In this document: positions 25,023 to 33,456 of the stretch, in pieces
Layout: each line of letters opens with the position of its first letter
Position numbering within the stretch: position 1 is the first letter of the stretch
Origin: DATBHW01 sp035307385
Lineage (GTDB): Bacteria > Chloroflexota > Ktedonobacteria > Ktedonobacterales > DATBGS01
Assembly (NCBI GenBank): GCA_035307385.1
Contig: DATGID010000079.1
Coordinates: 124,001 to 188,000, forward strand
Length of the DNA: 64,000 bases
Direction: 5' to 3'
The notes under the pieces: model-generated
The model's database searches: none
Seen by the model: only the letters and a program-made list of their open reading frames with translations
What the model was told of the DNA's origin: nothing
Position numbers and translations under genes: made by a program

Positions 25023-27059
25023 TTACATGCCGGGCTTCGGGCCAAGCACCTTGTAGACGATCAGCGGCTCTTTTTTGTTCTTCACCTGAAGCGGATCAAG
25101 TGGCATGCAGTCAAAGTACCAGCTTATCTGCTCATACGTGGGCAGGTGAATGATGATTTCGTTATCGGCAGAGTTGGATTGCAGCCGAGAAGCGATGTTG
25201 ACCGCGTCGCCGATGGCCGTATAGTTTTGCAGGCGGTCGCGCGACCCGATGTTGCCGATGGTTGCCATGCCAGTATTCACGCCGATGCCATAGCGGACTT
25301 TGATGCCATACTTGACTTCGGGCAGGTTGGGATTTTGCTGGCGTTGGCGATCTTCGATGGCCTTACGCATGCCCAGCGCCGCGCGCACGGCGCGCAAGGC
25401 GTGGTCGGCCTGGGGCAGCGGCGCGTTGAAGATCGCCATAATGGCGTCGCCCTGGAACATGGTCAGCGTGCCTTGTTCGCGCCAGATCGCCTCGGTCAAG
25501 ATGTCCAGATAGTCGTTGAGCATTTCGACGACCTCTTCGGGGCGTCGTCCCTCGCTGAGCGCCGTATAGCCGCGAATATCGGCGAAGAGGATTGAAACCT
25601 CTTTGGTCTGCCCGCCCAGTTCCACCGCTTTGGGATTGTTCATCAACTCTTCGACCACGGAAGGGTGCACGTAGCGCTGGAAGATGCGTTTTACATTGGT
25701 GGCGGCGTCGCGCCAGGTGCGCATCTCCGTCAAATCTTCGACAGCCATCACCATGCCCACAGTTTCCGGGCGCTGCCCGTTGCTTTGCTCTTCGTGCAGC
25801 GGGGAAATGTTGATGCTCAGAGTCACTTTGCCGCGATTGGGCAGTTCGCAGTCGATCTCACGGTTCATCACCGTGTTGTCTTCGCCCCGGGCAAGCTCGA
25901 TCACGTCGATAATTTTTTCCTGGCCGAGTCTCGTAAAGACATGCTGATAGGTCTGCCCCAGCACGTCTGCGGCGGGCTGCATAAAGATGCGTTCAGCCGC
26001 GCGATTGACCAGTTGGATGTGCCCCTTGGTATCGAGCGTAATGACGCCGCTGGCAATCGAACGGAAGATGTTATCGAGCAGATTCTTGAAATCGGTTATC
26101 TCGCGCACTTTCTGCGCGTTGTCGATGGCAATGGCCGCCTGGTTGCAACACGCCGCCAGCAGATCAAGGTGTTCGAGGGTATAGGGATTGACAAGCTGGC
26201 GGTTATCGACATAGACGATGCCCAGGCTGCGGTTTTGCAGTTGCAGCGGCGCGCACAAAATGGAGCGGATGTCGTGCATGACGATGCTGACCTGGCCGCT
26301 CAATTGTTTGTCTTCAGCCGCGTTGGCGGTGACGATGGGGTCTTTCGTTCTCCAGACTTTCTCCACCACTTTGCGCGAGATGGTGAACTCGTGCTGGGGA
26401 ATGGACGTGCCATCTTTGTTGCGGGCAATCGTGAACTCCAGCCGGTGCGTGTCCTTGTTGTAGAGCATCAAGAAGCCGCGATCAGCCCCGACCACTTCGA
26501 TGACTTTATCCATCACCCGGTTCAAGACGCTCTCTAATTCCAGCGTCGAGTTGACCACCTGGGCGATATGATAGAGGCTGGCAAGCATCTCGCGCTCGCG
26601 TTGCAGCGTGCCGATGTTGTTATGCGAACTCTGCACCGATTGATCGAGCTGCCGCAGCCTATCGCCGATGCGTGCCAGGCTATAGTCGCCTGCGCGGGCC
26701 ACATGCAGTGTTTCGGCGAGCAATTGCACGCGCGGGTCGCCAGCATCGGAGGCATAGGTGCCTTCTACGGCGCGCTCCAGACGCTGGGTAGTGGTATGCA
26801 AGCTATTAGAGATGTTGGTGAGCGCGGCGGCAATGGACTTGACATCATCTTGCGCCTTGGCGTTGGCCGATTGTACGGCCTGCGCCACCTGGGCGGCGCG
26901 GCCTGGCTGCATGATGGTGGTCGGAAGACCACCGACTCTGCCCCCTTGTGATTGGTCGGCTGGAAGCTGTTGAGGCGTGTCTGTTGTCCCATTCCCCGGT
27001 GAGTCGGGTTGGGTCTGTTGGGAATCTTGTGGTCCTAAGCGCTGGGATGCCCGTTGCAT
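25023..27059 (-). CDS. Adenylate/guanylate cyclase with GAF and PAS domains
   Basis: A 678-aa cytosolic sensor. Residues 1-60 are Gln/Pro-rich and disordered; 60-160 look helical or coiled-coil; a GAF domain covers about 165-315; a PAS domain about 325-440; a class III cyclase domain about 485-640. The cyclase has both metal-binding aspartates, in FADIRGY (near 494) and FQGDAIM (near 538), plus the AIGDAVNIASRL stretch. It makes cAMP or cGMP; the substrate-specifying residues were not resolved by eye. A 9-bp hairpin (25002-25024) overlaps its stop codon in the convergent gap with the GNAT gene. Confidence 0.9.
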   Translation of the reverse strand: MQRASQRLGPQDSQQTQPDSPGNGTTDTPQQLPADQSQGGRVGGLPTTIMQPGRAAQVAQAVQSANAKAQDDVKSIAAALTNISNSLHTTTQRLERAVEGTYASDAGDPRVQLLAETLHVARAGDYSLARIGDRLRQLDQSVQSSHNNIGTLQREREMLASLYHIAQVVNSTLELESVLNRVMDKVIEVVGADRGFLMLYNKDTHRLEFTIARNKDGTSIPQHEFTISRKVVEKVWRTKDPIVTANAAEDKQLSGQVSIVMHDIRSILCAPLQLQNRSLGIVYVDNRQLVNPYTLEHLDLLAACCNQAAIAIDNAQKVREITDFKNLLDNIFRSIASGVITLDTKGHIQLVNRAAERIFMQPAADVLGQTYQHVFTRLGQEKIIDVIELARGEDNTVMNREIDCELPNRGKVTLSINISPLHEEQSNGQRPETVGMVMAVEDLTEMRTWRDAATNVKRIFQRYVHPSVVEELMNNPKAVELGGQTKEVSILFADIRGYTALSEGRRPEEVVEMLNDYLDILTEAIWREQGTLTMFQGDAIMAIFNAPLPQADHALRAVRAALGMRKAIEDRQRQQNPNLPEVKYGIKVRYGIGVNTGMATIGNIGSRDRLQNYTAIGDAVNIASRLQSNSADNEIIIHLPTYEQISWYFDCMPLDPLQVKNKKEPLIVYKVLGPKPGM

Positions 27060-27219
27060 GACTGACCAATCCTGCCTCTCTGCCTGCCTTGCCGTGTGCG
27101 CCTGGCGTTGCTTACTTCAACGCCTGTTCTCTCCATACCTTCCAGCCCATTATAGCATAGGCGGGAAGGTCGAAGCCGCGAAAAGCGCCTGAAGCGGGCG
27201 ACCGGGCGTTTTCGCGGCA

Positions 27220-27273
27220 GCAAAAATGCCATTGCCCGACCTATCCCTTCATCGGGGAGGTTCGGGCAATGGC
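27220..27273 (-). terminator. Rho-independent terminator of infC
   Basis: On the minus strand, arms GCCATTGCCCGA (27262-27273) and TCGGGCAATGGC (27228-27239) pair perfectly over 12 bp and are followed by ATTTTTGC. It lies 37 nt after the infC stop, which isolates infC from the cyclase gene downstream. Confidence 0.7.
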
Positions 27274-27309
27274 TGACATGGTGTGCGGGTCCGGCAGGCT
27301 GTGGCCTGC

Positions 27310-27942
27310 TCAGGCATTCCCGTTCGCCTGAGAAGCTGCGGGGTTGGAGGCAACAGCGGTTTTCTTGGGAGGTTCCCAGCCAGGAGCGCGAGCAACGATC
27401 ATCGACATCATCTTCCCCTCCATCATCGGGGAGCGTTCAATGGTCGCCGACCCTTTCAACTCATTGGCGATGGAATCAAGCAGCACGCGCCCCAGTTCCG
27501 GATGCGCCATTTCGCGCCCCCGGAAGGTGACGCTCACCTTGACTTTATCCCCTTCAGCCAGAAACTCCTGAATCTTGCGCGTCTTCACCTGAATGTCATG
27601 ATCGCCGGTGCGTGGCTTCATGCGAATTTCGCGCAGTTCCGTGACCTTCTGGTGCTTGCGCGCCTCGTTCTCTTTCTTCCGCTGCTCGTACTTGAACCGA
27701 CCATAATCCATCATCCTACAGACGGGAGGAACTGCCATCGGTGACACTTCCACCAGGTCCAGATCGCGATCCTGGGCCATGTCCAGCGCTTGTGAGAGGG
27801 GCATCACGCCGATCATGGTTCCATCTTCGTCGATAAGTCGAACCTCGCGCGCACGAATGCGCCCGTTGATGCGTACCTCGCGTCCTCGGTCGTTCCGATC
27901 TCCTCGGTCGAACCGGTCATTCCCCCGAAAATCTCTGTTAAT
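27310..27942 (-). CDS. infC: Translation initiation factor IF-3, probable AUU start
   Basis: Binds the 30S subunit and proof-reads the initiator tRNA-codon match. The protein shows the IF-3 N-domain (EVRLIDEDGTMIGV) and C-domain (HDIQVKTRKIQEFLAEGDKVKV and RGREMAHPELG) in normal order, about 210 aa, with an Asn/Ala-rich C-tail. The only ATG/GTG/TTG upstream of the conserved N-terminus is a TTG at 27966 without a proper Shine-Dalgarno. An ATT at 27942 stands 7 nt after AAGGAAGG and begins I-N-R-D. This matches the AUU start used for infC autoregulation in other bacteria, so 27942 is given as the start. Confidence 0.92.
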   Translation of the reverse strand: MNRDFRGNDRFDRGDRNDRGREVRINGRIRAREVRLIDEDGTMIGVMPLSQALDMAQDRDLDLVEVSPMAVPPVCRMMDYGRFKYEQRKKENEARKHQKVTELREIRMKPRTGDHDIQVKTRKIQEFLAEGDKVKVSVTFRGREMAHPELGRVLLDSIANELKGSATIERSPMMEGKMMSMIVARAPGWEPPKKTAVASNPAASQANGNA

Positions 27943-28040
27943 AGGCGAACCTTCCTTTGTTTTCAAAACTCGTCGTTGCTGGGCGGGGGCAACGAAGCGG
28001 TCAATACGGAGGAAAGTTTTCCTCCATTTCTACGGGTAGC

Positions 28041-28069
28041 AGTGTAGCACATGGCGGCTGGAAAAACAA
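28041..28069 (-). promoter_or_regulatory. promoter of infC
   Basis: On the minus strand, TTGTTT, 17 nt, TACACT, with a TG-C extended -10. The leader of about 95 nt contains an 8-bp hairpin GGAGGAAA-AC-TTTCCTCC (28009-28026) and a CGTTGC...GCAACG hairpin before the Shine-Dalgarno, which may control expression. Confidence 0.5.
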
Positions 28070-28110
28070 GAGACGCTCGCTGCTTGCGGCGCTCATCCAG
28101 AGCAGGCGCA

Positions 28111-30183
28111 TCAGATCAGCCAGCCTCCGGCGAGATAGTACGAGGCAAACGCCGCCTGGAGCAAAAATCCTCCGCCTACCAGCAGCATCTCCAGCCAGGC
28201 ATAGCGCGCTGACCAGCGGCCCAGCAGCAAAAACACCGGCACCGACAGCAGCAGGAATCGCCCAGCCGAATCATATTCTACGGTGTTCTGGCCTATCCGA
28301 ACGGCCGGGTCAATCGAGATATAGAGCAGCCCCAGCATATACAGCGTGAAGGAAAAGGGCATACGTCGCACCGAACACAGGGTAATCACGCCCATGATGA
28401 CCACCGGCGCAAAATCTACCAGGTTCCGCGCGTTTTCATAGCTCCAGAACCCCTGGTGCAGAAACAAGATCGCGCCTTGCCACTCCGCGCCGCGTATGAG
28501 CGTTGTCCAGATGGGCAGTTGGATGCGGTCCCACTGGTCATGCACTTTGATAAAGAGCAGAGGATCGCCAAAGCGCTCTGCGCAGAGCGCTGCAAAGACG
28601 CCAAAGGCGACGGGCACTGCCGCGCCAATGCCAAGGACCGTCAGCGTTTGCCGCCAGGGCCGCTCGCGCGGAAGCTGGCTCAGCCAGGACCAGTCGCGCT
28701 GGCGCACGCCCGCGATCAATCGCTGCCACCAGGAATGCTGTCGCCCAAACTCATAGAGCAGCGGCAAGAGCAGAATCACCCCTGTGGGGCGGGACAACGC
28801 GCCCAGCAAGGTGCAAACGATGCCCAGCGCCCACCAGCCACGCCGCGCGGCATATAGCGCCCACACCGCGCAGGCAAGGAAGAGACCTTCGGTATAGGGC
28901 GCTGCCAGAAAGAAGGCCAGCGGATAGGCCGTCAGCACCAGGATGGTCTGGCTGATGTCGCGGCGCGTGCCACCTTCCAGCGCGACCAGGCATCCCAGCC
29001 CGATGGAGGCGACCAGCGTCGCCAGGTTGCTGATAACCATAGCGGCCAGTAATTCGCTGCGTGGCCCCAGCAGAGTGGCGAGCAGGTGCGTCAGGAACGG
29101 GTAAAATGGGAAAAACGCTGTCCAGGATGTCTGCGCATAGCCAACCCGCGCGATATTCACGTAATACGTGCCGTCCCACTGAAGCCAGCGGCCCAGCAGA
29201 AGGTCGGGCGTGATGACCGGATTCGTTCGGGGCACGCTGTTCTGGTTCGGATTGGCAAGACTCGCCTGGAACAACGCCGAGTAATAGGTCAGCAGCGCCA
29301 GCATCACGCGCGACACCAGCCACAACACCGTCGCCTGGGCGGCGATCTGTCGCCAGGGGACTGCTGGAATGACCGGCGTTTGCTCAGCCTCTGCCGTCGC
29401 TGAAGCAGATGCAGCATCGAGAGCAACGCTCGACGCTGCTTCGCCCGCGTGGACATACTGGACGGGGCCGCGTCCCCACTCTCCCTGAAACACGAGGGCG
29501 CGCAGTTGCCGCGCATAGGCCATGCCCTGGTTGCCGTGAGCTTTCTCCGGATTGCGCTGGGGGTCAGTGGCATAATAGGGAACTTCTGCCAGCCGCGACC
29601 ACCTGCCGCGCACCAGAACCTCTAACAACAGGTGTGTGTCTTTGGGGCGCAGTTTCACGCGCTGAAGCACGTCCCGCCGAAAGACAAAAAAGCCGCTCAA
29701 AGGGTCGGTGCAGGCGCGCACCCGTCGAAAGAGTGTTCGCGCCAGCGTTCTGCCTGCCTGAGCAGCCAGCGTGGGCGAAGCTCCGCGCTGGTCCTTGCGG
29801 TCTCCAACCGGAAGAAAGCGACTTGCCACAACGACATCGGCTTCTTTGGCGACGACCAGTAGCTTGGGCAGGAGTTCAGGCGGGTGCTGCAAGTCTGCAT
29901 CGAGGACGCCGATATACTCGCCGGAGGACTGGCGCATGGCGGCAACAATCGCTGAGGCGAGGCCATCCGCGCGCCCGCCCCCTTCTGGGCGGCGTACCAG
30001 CCGCACGCGCGCGTCGGCTTCTGCCAACTGCATGACGCGCTGGGGCGTCTCGTCGTCGCTGTCGTCAGCAAAGATCAGTTCATAGGGGATATCTTCAAGC
30101 GCAGCGGCAACCCGCTCGGCCAGCGTGACCACACCCTCCGCTTCATTGTGTGTCGGCACGACTAAGGAAAGGACGGTCTCCAA
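28111..30183 (-). CDS. Fused GT2 glycosyltransferase and PIG-V-like mannosyltransferase
   Basis: A 690-aa two-domain protein. Residues about 1-235 are a family 2 glycosyltransferase of the dolichol/polyprenol-phosphate mannose synthase type (SLVVPTHNEAEGV, DADLQHPP, SGFFVFRR). Residues about 275-690 are a polytopic GT-C enzyme resembling PIG-V (PF04188): WDGTYYVNIARVGY, FFPFYPFLTHLL, YPLAFFLAAPYTEGLFLA and LSRPTGVILLLPL. One half would make polyprenyl-phosphate sugar and the other would use it to glycosylate a lipid or protein at the outer face. The TTG start at 30183 follows AGGAGG with 8-nt spacing. It lies between thrS and infC, where ribosomal genes usually sit. Confidence 0.85.
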   Translation of the reverse strand: METVLSLVVPTHNEAEGVVTLAERVAAALEDIPYELIFADDSDDETPQRVMQLAEADARVRLVRRPEGGGRADGLASAIVAAMRQSSGEYIGVLDADLQHPPELLPKLLVVAKEADVVVASRFLPVGDRKDQRGASPTLAAQAGRTLARTLFRRVRACTDPLSGFFVFRRDVLQRVKLRPKDTHLLLEVLVRGRWSRLAEVPYYATDPQRNPEKAHGNQGMAYARQLRALVFQGEWGRGPVQYVHAGEAASSVALDAASASATAEAEQTPVIPAVPWRQIAAQATVLWLVSRVMLALLTYYSALFQASLANPNQNSVPRTNPVITPDLLLGRWLQWDGTYYVNIARVGYAQTSWTAFFPFYPFLTHLLATLLGPRSELLAAMVISNLATLVASIGLGCLVALEGGTRRDISQTILVLTAYPLAFFLAAPYTEGLFLACAVWALYAARRGWWALGIVCTLLGALSRPTGVILLLPLLYEFGRQHSWWQRLIAGVRQRDWSWLSQLPRERPWRQTLTVLGIGAAVPVAFGVFAALCAERFGDPLLFIKVHDQWDRIQLPIWTTLIRGAEWQGAILFLHQGFWSYENARNLVDFAPVVIMGVITLCSVRRMPFSFTLYMLGLLYISIDPAVRIGQNTVEYDSAGRFLLLSVPVFLLLGRWSARYAWLEMLLVGGGFLLQAAFASYYLAGGWLI

Positions 30184-30352
30184 CGGCTCTGCCTCCTGGG
30201 TTACTTGCGTGCTTTCTTTCCTCTAGCGCTTTACCGCGTCATTGGTAAATAACGCTTCTTCCTCCAGGCTGTAACGCACTTACCTTGTACGAATCTGGTG
30301 AAGGCGAGGTTTCAAGCGCCAGGCCGCCGCTGTCCTCCCAGCAAAAGATGGT

Positions 30353-30405
30353 CCAGAAATAGGGGGTGGCCCGATGATCCTATCGGGCCACCCTCCCGTT
30401 TCTGG
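30353..30405 (-). terminator. hairpin terminator after thrS
   Basis: GGGTGGCCCGAT and ATCGGGCCACCC pair over 12 bp around a 6-nt loop. Outer CCAGAAA/TTTCTGG arms extend the stem, and CATCTTTTGC follows on the minus strand. It lies about 60 nt beyond the thrS stop. The rest of the 284-nt gap (30184-30467) holds no gene. Confidence 0.55.
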
Positions 30406-30467
30406 CAATCCATCCGCTACCTGGGATGATCTGGCTGCGAACGCTCGCGCGCCAGCCAGGCTTCTTC

Positions 30468-32270
30468 TTAGCCGTTTTTACCCAGCCAGAGTTCCAGGCT
30501 GCGCTCGCGGTTGAGCTTGCTCGCTTCCTCGATGAACGTGCCGAGCGGAACGGCTCCCAGGTTTTCGTTGCTGCGCAGCCGCAGCGCCACGGCCTCGTCA
30601 GTCGCTTCTTTATCCCCCACCACCAGCATATAGGGAATTTTTTGCAACTGCGCGTCGCGCACTTTGGCGTTCATGCGCTCGCTGCGGCTGTCCACCTCCA
30701 CGCGCAGTCCCGCCGCGCGCAGCTTGCCCGCCACTGCTTCGGCATAGCCCACGTGCCGGTCAGCGATGGGAATCACCTGTGCCTGCACTGGCGCCAGCCA
30801 GACGGGGAAATTGCCCGCGTAGTTTTCGATCAAGAAGGCCATGAAGCGCTCCATCGTGGAAAGCACGCCGCGATGAATCATCACAGGACGGTGCGCCTGT
30901 CCATCTTCGCCAATGTACTCCAGGTCAAAGCGCTCCGGCAGCGTGAAGTCAAGCTGGACCGTCGAGATCGTCTCGTCTTTGCCGAGCACGTTGGCGACCT
31001 GCACATCCAGCTTGGGGCCATAGAACGCGGCATCGCCAATGCCCTCGTAATATTCCACGCCAAGCTCATCCAACGCCTCGCGTAGTTCTGCGCCAGAGCG
31101 GTCCCACATTTCGGCGTTATCGACAAACTTTTCCGTGTCGTTGGGGTCGCGCAGCGAAAGCCGATAGCTGTACTGCTCGAAACCCAGTACTTTGTACACA
31201 TCCTGAATGAGCCGGACGACCTTGATGAACTCGTGCCGTACCTGGTCAGGCGTGCAGAAGATGTGCGCGTCGTTGAGCGTCATCGCCCGCACCCGCGATA
31301 GCCCGGCCAGTTCGCCGGATTTCTCCAGACGATACATCGTGCCCAGTTCGGCGATGCGAATTGGCAGATCGCGATAGGAGCGCATCTTTTGCTTGTAAAT
31401 CTGGATGTGATGCGGGCAGTTCATCGGGCGCAGCACCAACTCTTCGCCGCTGTCCATCTCCATCGGCGGATACATCGAGTCGTGATAATGTTCCCAATGC
31501 CCCGACGTCTTATACAGATCGAGCTTTGCCAGGTTGGGCGTATAGACATGCTGATAGCCCTGCTCGCGCTCGACGCCCAGGATGTACTCTTCCAGCAAGC
31601 GCCGCACCGTTGCCCCCTTGGGCAGCCAGAGTGGCAGGCCCGCGCCCACCTCCTCGCTGACCATAAACAGGTCAAGGTCTTTGCCCAGCTTGCGGTGATC
31701 GCGGCGCTTCGCCTCTTCCAGCCGCTCCAGATAGGCGTCCAGTTCCTCTTGCGAGAACCAGGCCGTGCCATAGAGCCGCTGGAGCATGGGGCGATGTTCG
31801 TCGCCGCGCCAATAGGCTCCGGCCACGCGCATCAACTTGACCGCGCCGATTTGCCCCGTGCTCTCCACGTGCGGGCCTCGGCAGAGGTCCAGAAATGGCC
31901 CCTGCTGGTAGATGCCTACTTCGGCATCGGGCAGGTTTTCGATGATCTCCACTTTGTAGGGCTGGTTGCGCTCCTTGAAGTACGCGAGCGCTTTCTCGCG
32001 CGGCCATTTGCTCTGCACGAACGGGTGGTTTTTGGCGATGCTTTCGACTATGCGCTGCTCGATCTGCGGCAAATCCTCGGGCGTCAGCGCGCGCGGAAGC
32101 TCCATATCGTAATAGAAGCCATCCTCGATGGCCGGACCAATGGCAAACTTGGCATCTGGAAAGATGCTCTGGACGGCTTCGGCCATGACATGCGCTGCCG
32201 AATGGCGCATCCGCTGGAGCGGCGTGTAGGCGACTGATGCGTTGAGTTCCTGTTCGACCTCTGCGGGCAT
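30468..32270 (-). CDS. thrS: Threonine-tRNA ligase lacking the TGS domain
   Basis: Charges tRNA-Thr. The 600-aa protein has the editing domain signatures RHSAAHVMAEA and LCRGPH. Class II motif regions follow (motif 2 RIAELGTMYRLEKSGEL; zinc-site NCPHH; motif 3 around MIHRGVLSTMERF), then a C-terminal anticodon-binding domain (ERMNAKVRDAQLQKIPYMLVVG). The N-terminal TGS domain of E. coli ThrRS is absent: the editing domain starts about 20 residues in. ATG 32270 is chosen because AAAGGA stands 8 nt upstream; longer frames run into the leader terminator. It is controlled by the T-box leader at 32320-32664. Confidence 0.95.
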   Translation of the reverse strand: MPAEVEQELNASVAYTPLQRMRHSAAHVMAEAVQSIFPDAKFAIGPAIEDGFYYDMELPRALTPEDLPQIEQRIVESIAKNHPFVQSKWPREKALAYFKERNQPYKVEIIENLPDAEVGIYQQGPFLDLCRGPHVESTGQIGAVKLMRVAGAYWRGDEHRPMLQRLYGTAWFSQEELDAYLERLEEAKRRDHRKLGKDLDLFMVSEEVGAGLPLWLPKGATVRRLLEEYILGVEREQGYQHVYTPNLAKLDLYKTSGHWEHYHDSMYPPMEMDSGEELVLRPMNCPHHIQIYKQKMRSYRDLPIRIAELGTMYRLEKSGELAGLSRVRAMTLNDAHIFCTPDQVRHEFIKVVRLIQDVYKVLGFEQYSYRLSLRDPNDTEKFVDNAEMWDRSGAELREALDELGVEYYEGIGDAAFYGPKLDVQVANVLGKDETISTVQLDFTLPERFDLEYIGEDGQAHRPVMIHRGVLSTMERFMAFLIENYAGNFPVWLAPVQAQVIPIADRHVGYAEAVAGKLRAAGLRVEVDSRSERMNAKVRDAQLQKIPYMLVVGDKEATDEAVALRLRSNENLGAVPLGTFIEEASKLNRERSLELWLGKNG

Positions 32271-32319
32271 GTTCGACATCCTTTCTGCTGCTGTGCTCTG
32301 CTTGCTCGTGATAAAAACC

Positions 32320-32664
32320 TTCAGAAAAACAAAAAGCCCCTTCGTCCAAACTGGGACGAAAGGGCTAAAGACCTCGCGTGGTTCCACCCAGGTTGTCGCC
32401 TGCGCCTGTTACATGCTGCTCTACCAGCCAGATAATCTACCGGGCAGCACCAGCGGCCAGAGGGTTCAGCGACGCTCTGTGGGCCGGGTAACGGCGGCCA
32501 GCCGTGACGCCATACTCCCACGCGAGCGGTTTCTGGCTCCAGGCGTGCGGGTGGTTTTCTCCACGTTCATACCACAAGGCGGCTCTCAGCCGGTGACCGC
32601 CTCTTTCTGTTGGCTGAAGTGTGGGTACTCGTCCCGCGCATTGCCATTGACCATCGTAAATGTA
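32320..32664 (-). ncRNA. T-box leader of thrS
   Basis: A minus-strand leader of about 345 nt between the thrS promoter and the gene. It contains the conserved T-box sequence GGGTGGAACCACGCG (near 32389-32375), whose UGGN bulge would pair with the 3' end of uncharged tRNA, and a strong terminator after it. Stem I is visible upstream: the base gcggg/cccgc, an AGTA box (around 32628) and a distal arm with GGCGG/CCGCC. The specifier could not be placed with certainty; a threonine ACG triplet at 32566-32564 stands on the strand opposite the AGTA box. Starvation for threonine should increase thrS read-through. Confidence 0.9.
32325..32366 (-). terminator. intrinsic terminator within the thrS T-box leader
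   Basis: A 13-bp stem AGCCCTTTCGTCC/GGACGAAGGGGCT (one G-U pair) with a CAGTTT loop, followed by TTTTGTTTTT. It competes with the antiterminator formed around the T-box sequence just upstream. Confidence 0.9.
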
Positions 32665-32670
32665 TGTTCA

Positions 32671-32699
32671 AGTATACCACACGCCGAGCGGAAAAGCAA
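32671..32699 (-). promoter_or_regulatory. promoter of the thrS T-box transcript
   Basis: TTGCTT, 17 nt, TATACT on the minus strand, with a TGG extended -10. Transcription would begin near 32664. Confidence 0.6.
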
Positions 32700-32745
32700 C
32701 GTTCGGCAGCAAAACCAGCGAACACACAGCGTGTAACGCACGGGT

Positions 32746-33045
32746 CTAGCGCGAAATTTGCTCTATCTCAAACTGATATTGCTCAATCACAGGATTGGCA
32801 AGTAATTGGCTACACATGCGCTGAACGGCGTCCCGTGCGCTGGTTTCATCGGGCGCGTCAAGCGTGATCTCCAGATATTTGCCGACGCGCACCCCTGAGA
32901 CGCCCGCAAAGCCCAACGTATGCAGACCGCCCAGGACGGCGCTGCCCTGGGGGTCCAGCACGACGGGCTTAAGGGTGACACGCACGCGGGCCAGCCAGGT
33001 GGTGTTTGCTGGTGCCTGAGAAGTGGAAGCAGTGGTATCGGGCAT
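32746..33045 (-). CDS. purS: Phosphoribosylformylglycinamidine synthase subunit PurS
   Basis: The 99-aa small subunit of the PurSQL complex (step four of purine synthesis), which dimerises and bridges PurL and the glutaminase PurQ. The core ARVRVTLKPVVLDPQG, then LGFAGVSGVRVGKYLEI, matches PurS throughout; a 16-residue Ser/Thr/Ala extension precedes it. ATG 33045 follows AAGGAAAG. Unlike most genomes, purQ and purL do not follow: the next gene downstream is thrS with its own promoter. Confidence 0.9.
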   Translation of the reverse strand: MPDTTASTSQAPANTTWLARVRVTLKPVVLDPQGSAVLGGLHTLGFAGVSGVRVGKYLEITLDAPDETSARDAVQRMCSQLLANPVIEQYQFEIEQISR

Positions 33046-33102
33046 CGTCGGTTCTTTCCTTAAAGCGGTTTTGATGGATGGTTGTACAGATGAACATGTG
33101 CT

Positions 33103-33456
33103 CTACTGGCGGCGCTGGCCCTGCGTCCTGGCGCGGCACTCGTCACATTGGCATTCGGCCCGCAGCTTCTCGTAGGTGAAGATGCCGGTGTGATGGCCGT
33201 CGCCCCAGACGGGCGAGAGGCCGTAGCGTCCCACCGGCTGGAGTTCAAACAGATCGGTTTCGACGCTGGAAAGCGGGGTATCCGGTGTCATCTGGCCGGG
33301 CATGTTGCCCTCGCCCGCGCACAAGGCGCAGGGGCAACTGCGGCGCAGCAGTTCATAGGGATGAATCGATTCGTGGTCATCGCTCCAGGTGAGGATGAGG
33401 CGCTGATGATCGGCATCGAGGATGTACGATGTAGGATAGGCGTCAAGTATGTTCAT
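33103..33456 (-). CDS. DUF971 (gamma-butyrobetaine hydroxylase N-terminal-like) protein
   Basis: A 117-aa protein of the DUF971 family: LILTWSDDHESIHPYELLRRSCPC, WGDGHHTGIFTYEKLR and two Cys clusters (CPCALC, CQCDEC) that could hold a metal ion. In eukaryotes this domain is fused to gamma-butyrobetaine hydroxylase; stand-alone bacterial proteins are often linked to iron-sulphur assembly genes. None are adjacent here. No strong Shine-Dalgarno is visible at ATG 33456. It lies 57 nt upstream of purS on the same strand. Confidence 0.82.
   Translation of the reverse strand: MNILDAYPTSYILDADHQRLILTWSDDHESIHPYELLRRSCPCALCAGEGNMPGQMTPDTPLSSVETDLFELQPVGRYGLSPVWGDGHHTGIFTYEKLRAECQCDECRARTQGQRRQ

Noticed and set aside
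25002..25024. 9-bp hairpin between the GNAT and cyclase genes as a terminator
   Set aside because: The stem is good and overlaps the cyclase stop, but neither strand has a T-tract after it.
27200..27300. Hairpin array mistaken for a CRISPR repeat pair
   Set aside because: The two similar blocks are inverted, not direct, and form the infC terminator. No regularly spaced direct repeats with unique spacers were found in the window.
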